DNA of 35,476 nucleotides from Roseobacter sp. (GTDB lineage: Bacteria; Pseudomonadota; Alphaproteobacteria; Rhodobacterales; Rhodobacteraceae), in the NCBI GenBank assembly GCA_011050655.1, contig DRFG01000172.1, forward strand, positions 1 to 35,476, given 5' to 3'. Position 1 is the stretch's first letter; each line of letters starts with the position of its first letter. The translations under genes and the position numbers were made by a program. Of the stretch, positions 35,049 to 35,476 are shown in pieces. The notes below the pieces were generated by a model. The model did not search any database, was not told the DNA's origin, and saw only the letters and a list, made by a program, of their open reading frames with translations.

Positions 35049-35476
35049 ATGAAACGTGTAATCACCGTTGTTTTTGCAGCATTGTTTGCCACCTCTACGG
35101 CATCCCAAACGATACCCGAGACACCGCCACCTGAATTGTTCGCCCCAGCAGATATGGCTGATTTGAGCGAATTTCTCTGGAAAAAAAGACCCGTTTTGGT
35201 ATTCGCTAACAGCGAAGATGACCCTGCATTCCGTGTACAGATGGAATTATTGCGAGAGCAACCCCAGGATTTACTGGAGCGCGATGTAGTCGTCTTGACC
35301 GATACAGACCCCGCCGCGCGCAGTGCCTTGCGACTAAAAATGCGCCCGCGTGGTTTCATGTTGGTACTGGTCGGCAAGGATGGCGGTATCAAGCTGCGCA
35401 AGCCCCGGCCTTGGGACGTAAGAGAGATCACCCGCAGCATCGACAAGATGACGATCCGACAACGCGAAATCCGCGA
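35049..35476 (+). CDS. DUF4174 exported protein (3' end outside window)
   Basis: The gene starts at ATG 35049, with AGGAG six bases before it, and is still open at the window end after 142 codons. The signal peptide is MKRVITVVFAALFATSTA|SQ. The following WKKRPVLVFANSEDDPAFRVQMELL, then LLERDVVVLTDTDPAARSALR and FMLVLVGKDGGIKLRKPRPWDVREI, are the core of DUF4174, a thioredoxin-like domain without the CxxC pair. The preserved KDGGxKLR motif and Trp are typical of the family. Function is unknown; it is expected in the periplasm. Confidence 0.8.
   Translation, partial: MKRVITVVFAALFATSTASQTIPETPPPELFAPADMADLSEFLWKKRPVLVFANSEDDPAFRVQMELLREQPQDLLERDVVVLTDTDPAARSALRLKMRPRGFMLVLVGKDGGIKLRKPRPWDVREITRSIDKMTIRQREIR

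Overview
The window looks like a piece of a Rhodobacterales (marine Roseobacter-type alphaproteobacterium) chromosome. The gene families and the local orders perM-hda-ppk-ppx, proS-DUF2937-lolC-lolD and XRE regulator-sdhE all point that way, as do the moderate-to-high GC, the tight ATGA/TGATG gene overlaps and the DUF1194, DUF2937 and DUF4174 proteins. Assignments come from reading translations and motifs by eye; no database was searched.

Layout. 1-1772: the 3' end of a TbpB-like surface lipoprotein followed by a Slam-type outer-membrane protein, i.e. a type XI secretion pair. 1837-3709: glyoxalase I and two overlapping secreted von Willebrand-like DUF1194 paralogues. 3700-5148 (-): PhzF-like isomerase and a MarR regulator. 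5260-5917 (-): XRE regulator overlapping the succinate dehydrogenase flavinylation factor sdhE, divergent from an aspartate aminotransferase and a conserved small protein (6010-7627). 7649-9022 (-): MATE exporter; 9123-9995 (+): an epoxide-hydrolase-like enzyme. 10168-13051: parE with a low-GC mrr-type restriction endonuclease started inside its stop region. 13052-14771: a mostly non-coding stretch carrying two palindromic repeat elements that flank a 42-residue lysine-rich protein, then a hotdog thioesterase and a lipoprotein with an HExxH motif. 14889-15557 (-): a small membrane-anchored RTX-repeat protein. 15684-19689 (-): proS, DUF2937, lolC, lolD. 19820-21073 (-): pepT; 21199-22560 (+): FAD-dependent oxidoreductase.

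22716-28488 (+): perM-type transporter, DnaA-related hda, polyphosphate kinase and exopolyphosphatase, a replication-control and polyphosphate block. 28505-31775 (-): a compact five-gene run (VOC protein, GNAT acetyltransferase, TerB/J-domain protein, endonuclease/exonuclease/phosphatase enzyme, exported small protein) with start/stop overlaps. 31844-34880 (-): a sulfotransferase-like gene overlapping methylmalonyl-CoA mutase. 35049 to the end (+): a DUF4174 protein cut by the window.

Most of the window is core chromosome. The accessory or unusual parts are the Slam/lipoprotein pair, the mrr insertion behind parE, the repeat-flanked lysine-rich gene, the tandem DUF1194 genes and the five-gene operon. 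I see no CRISPR array, transposase, phage module, rRNA or tRNA gene.
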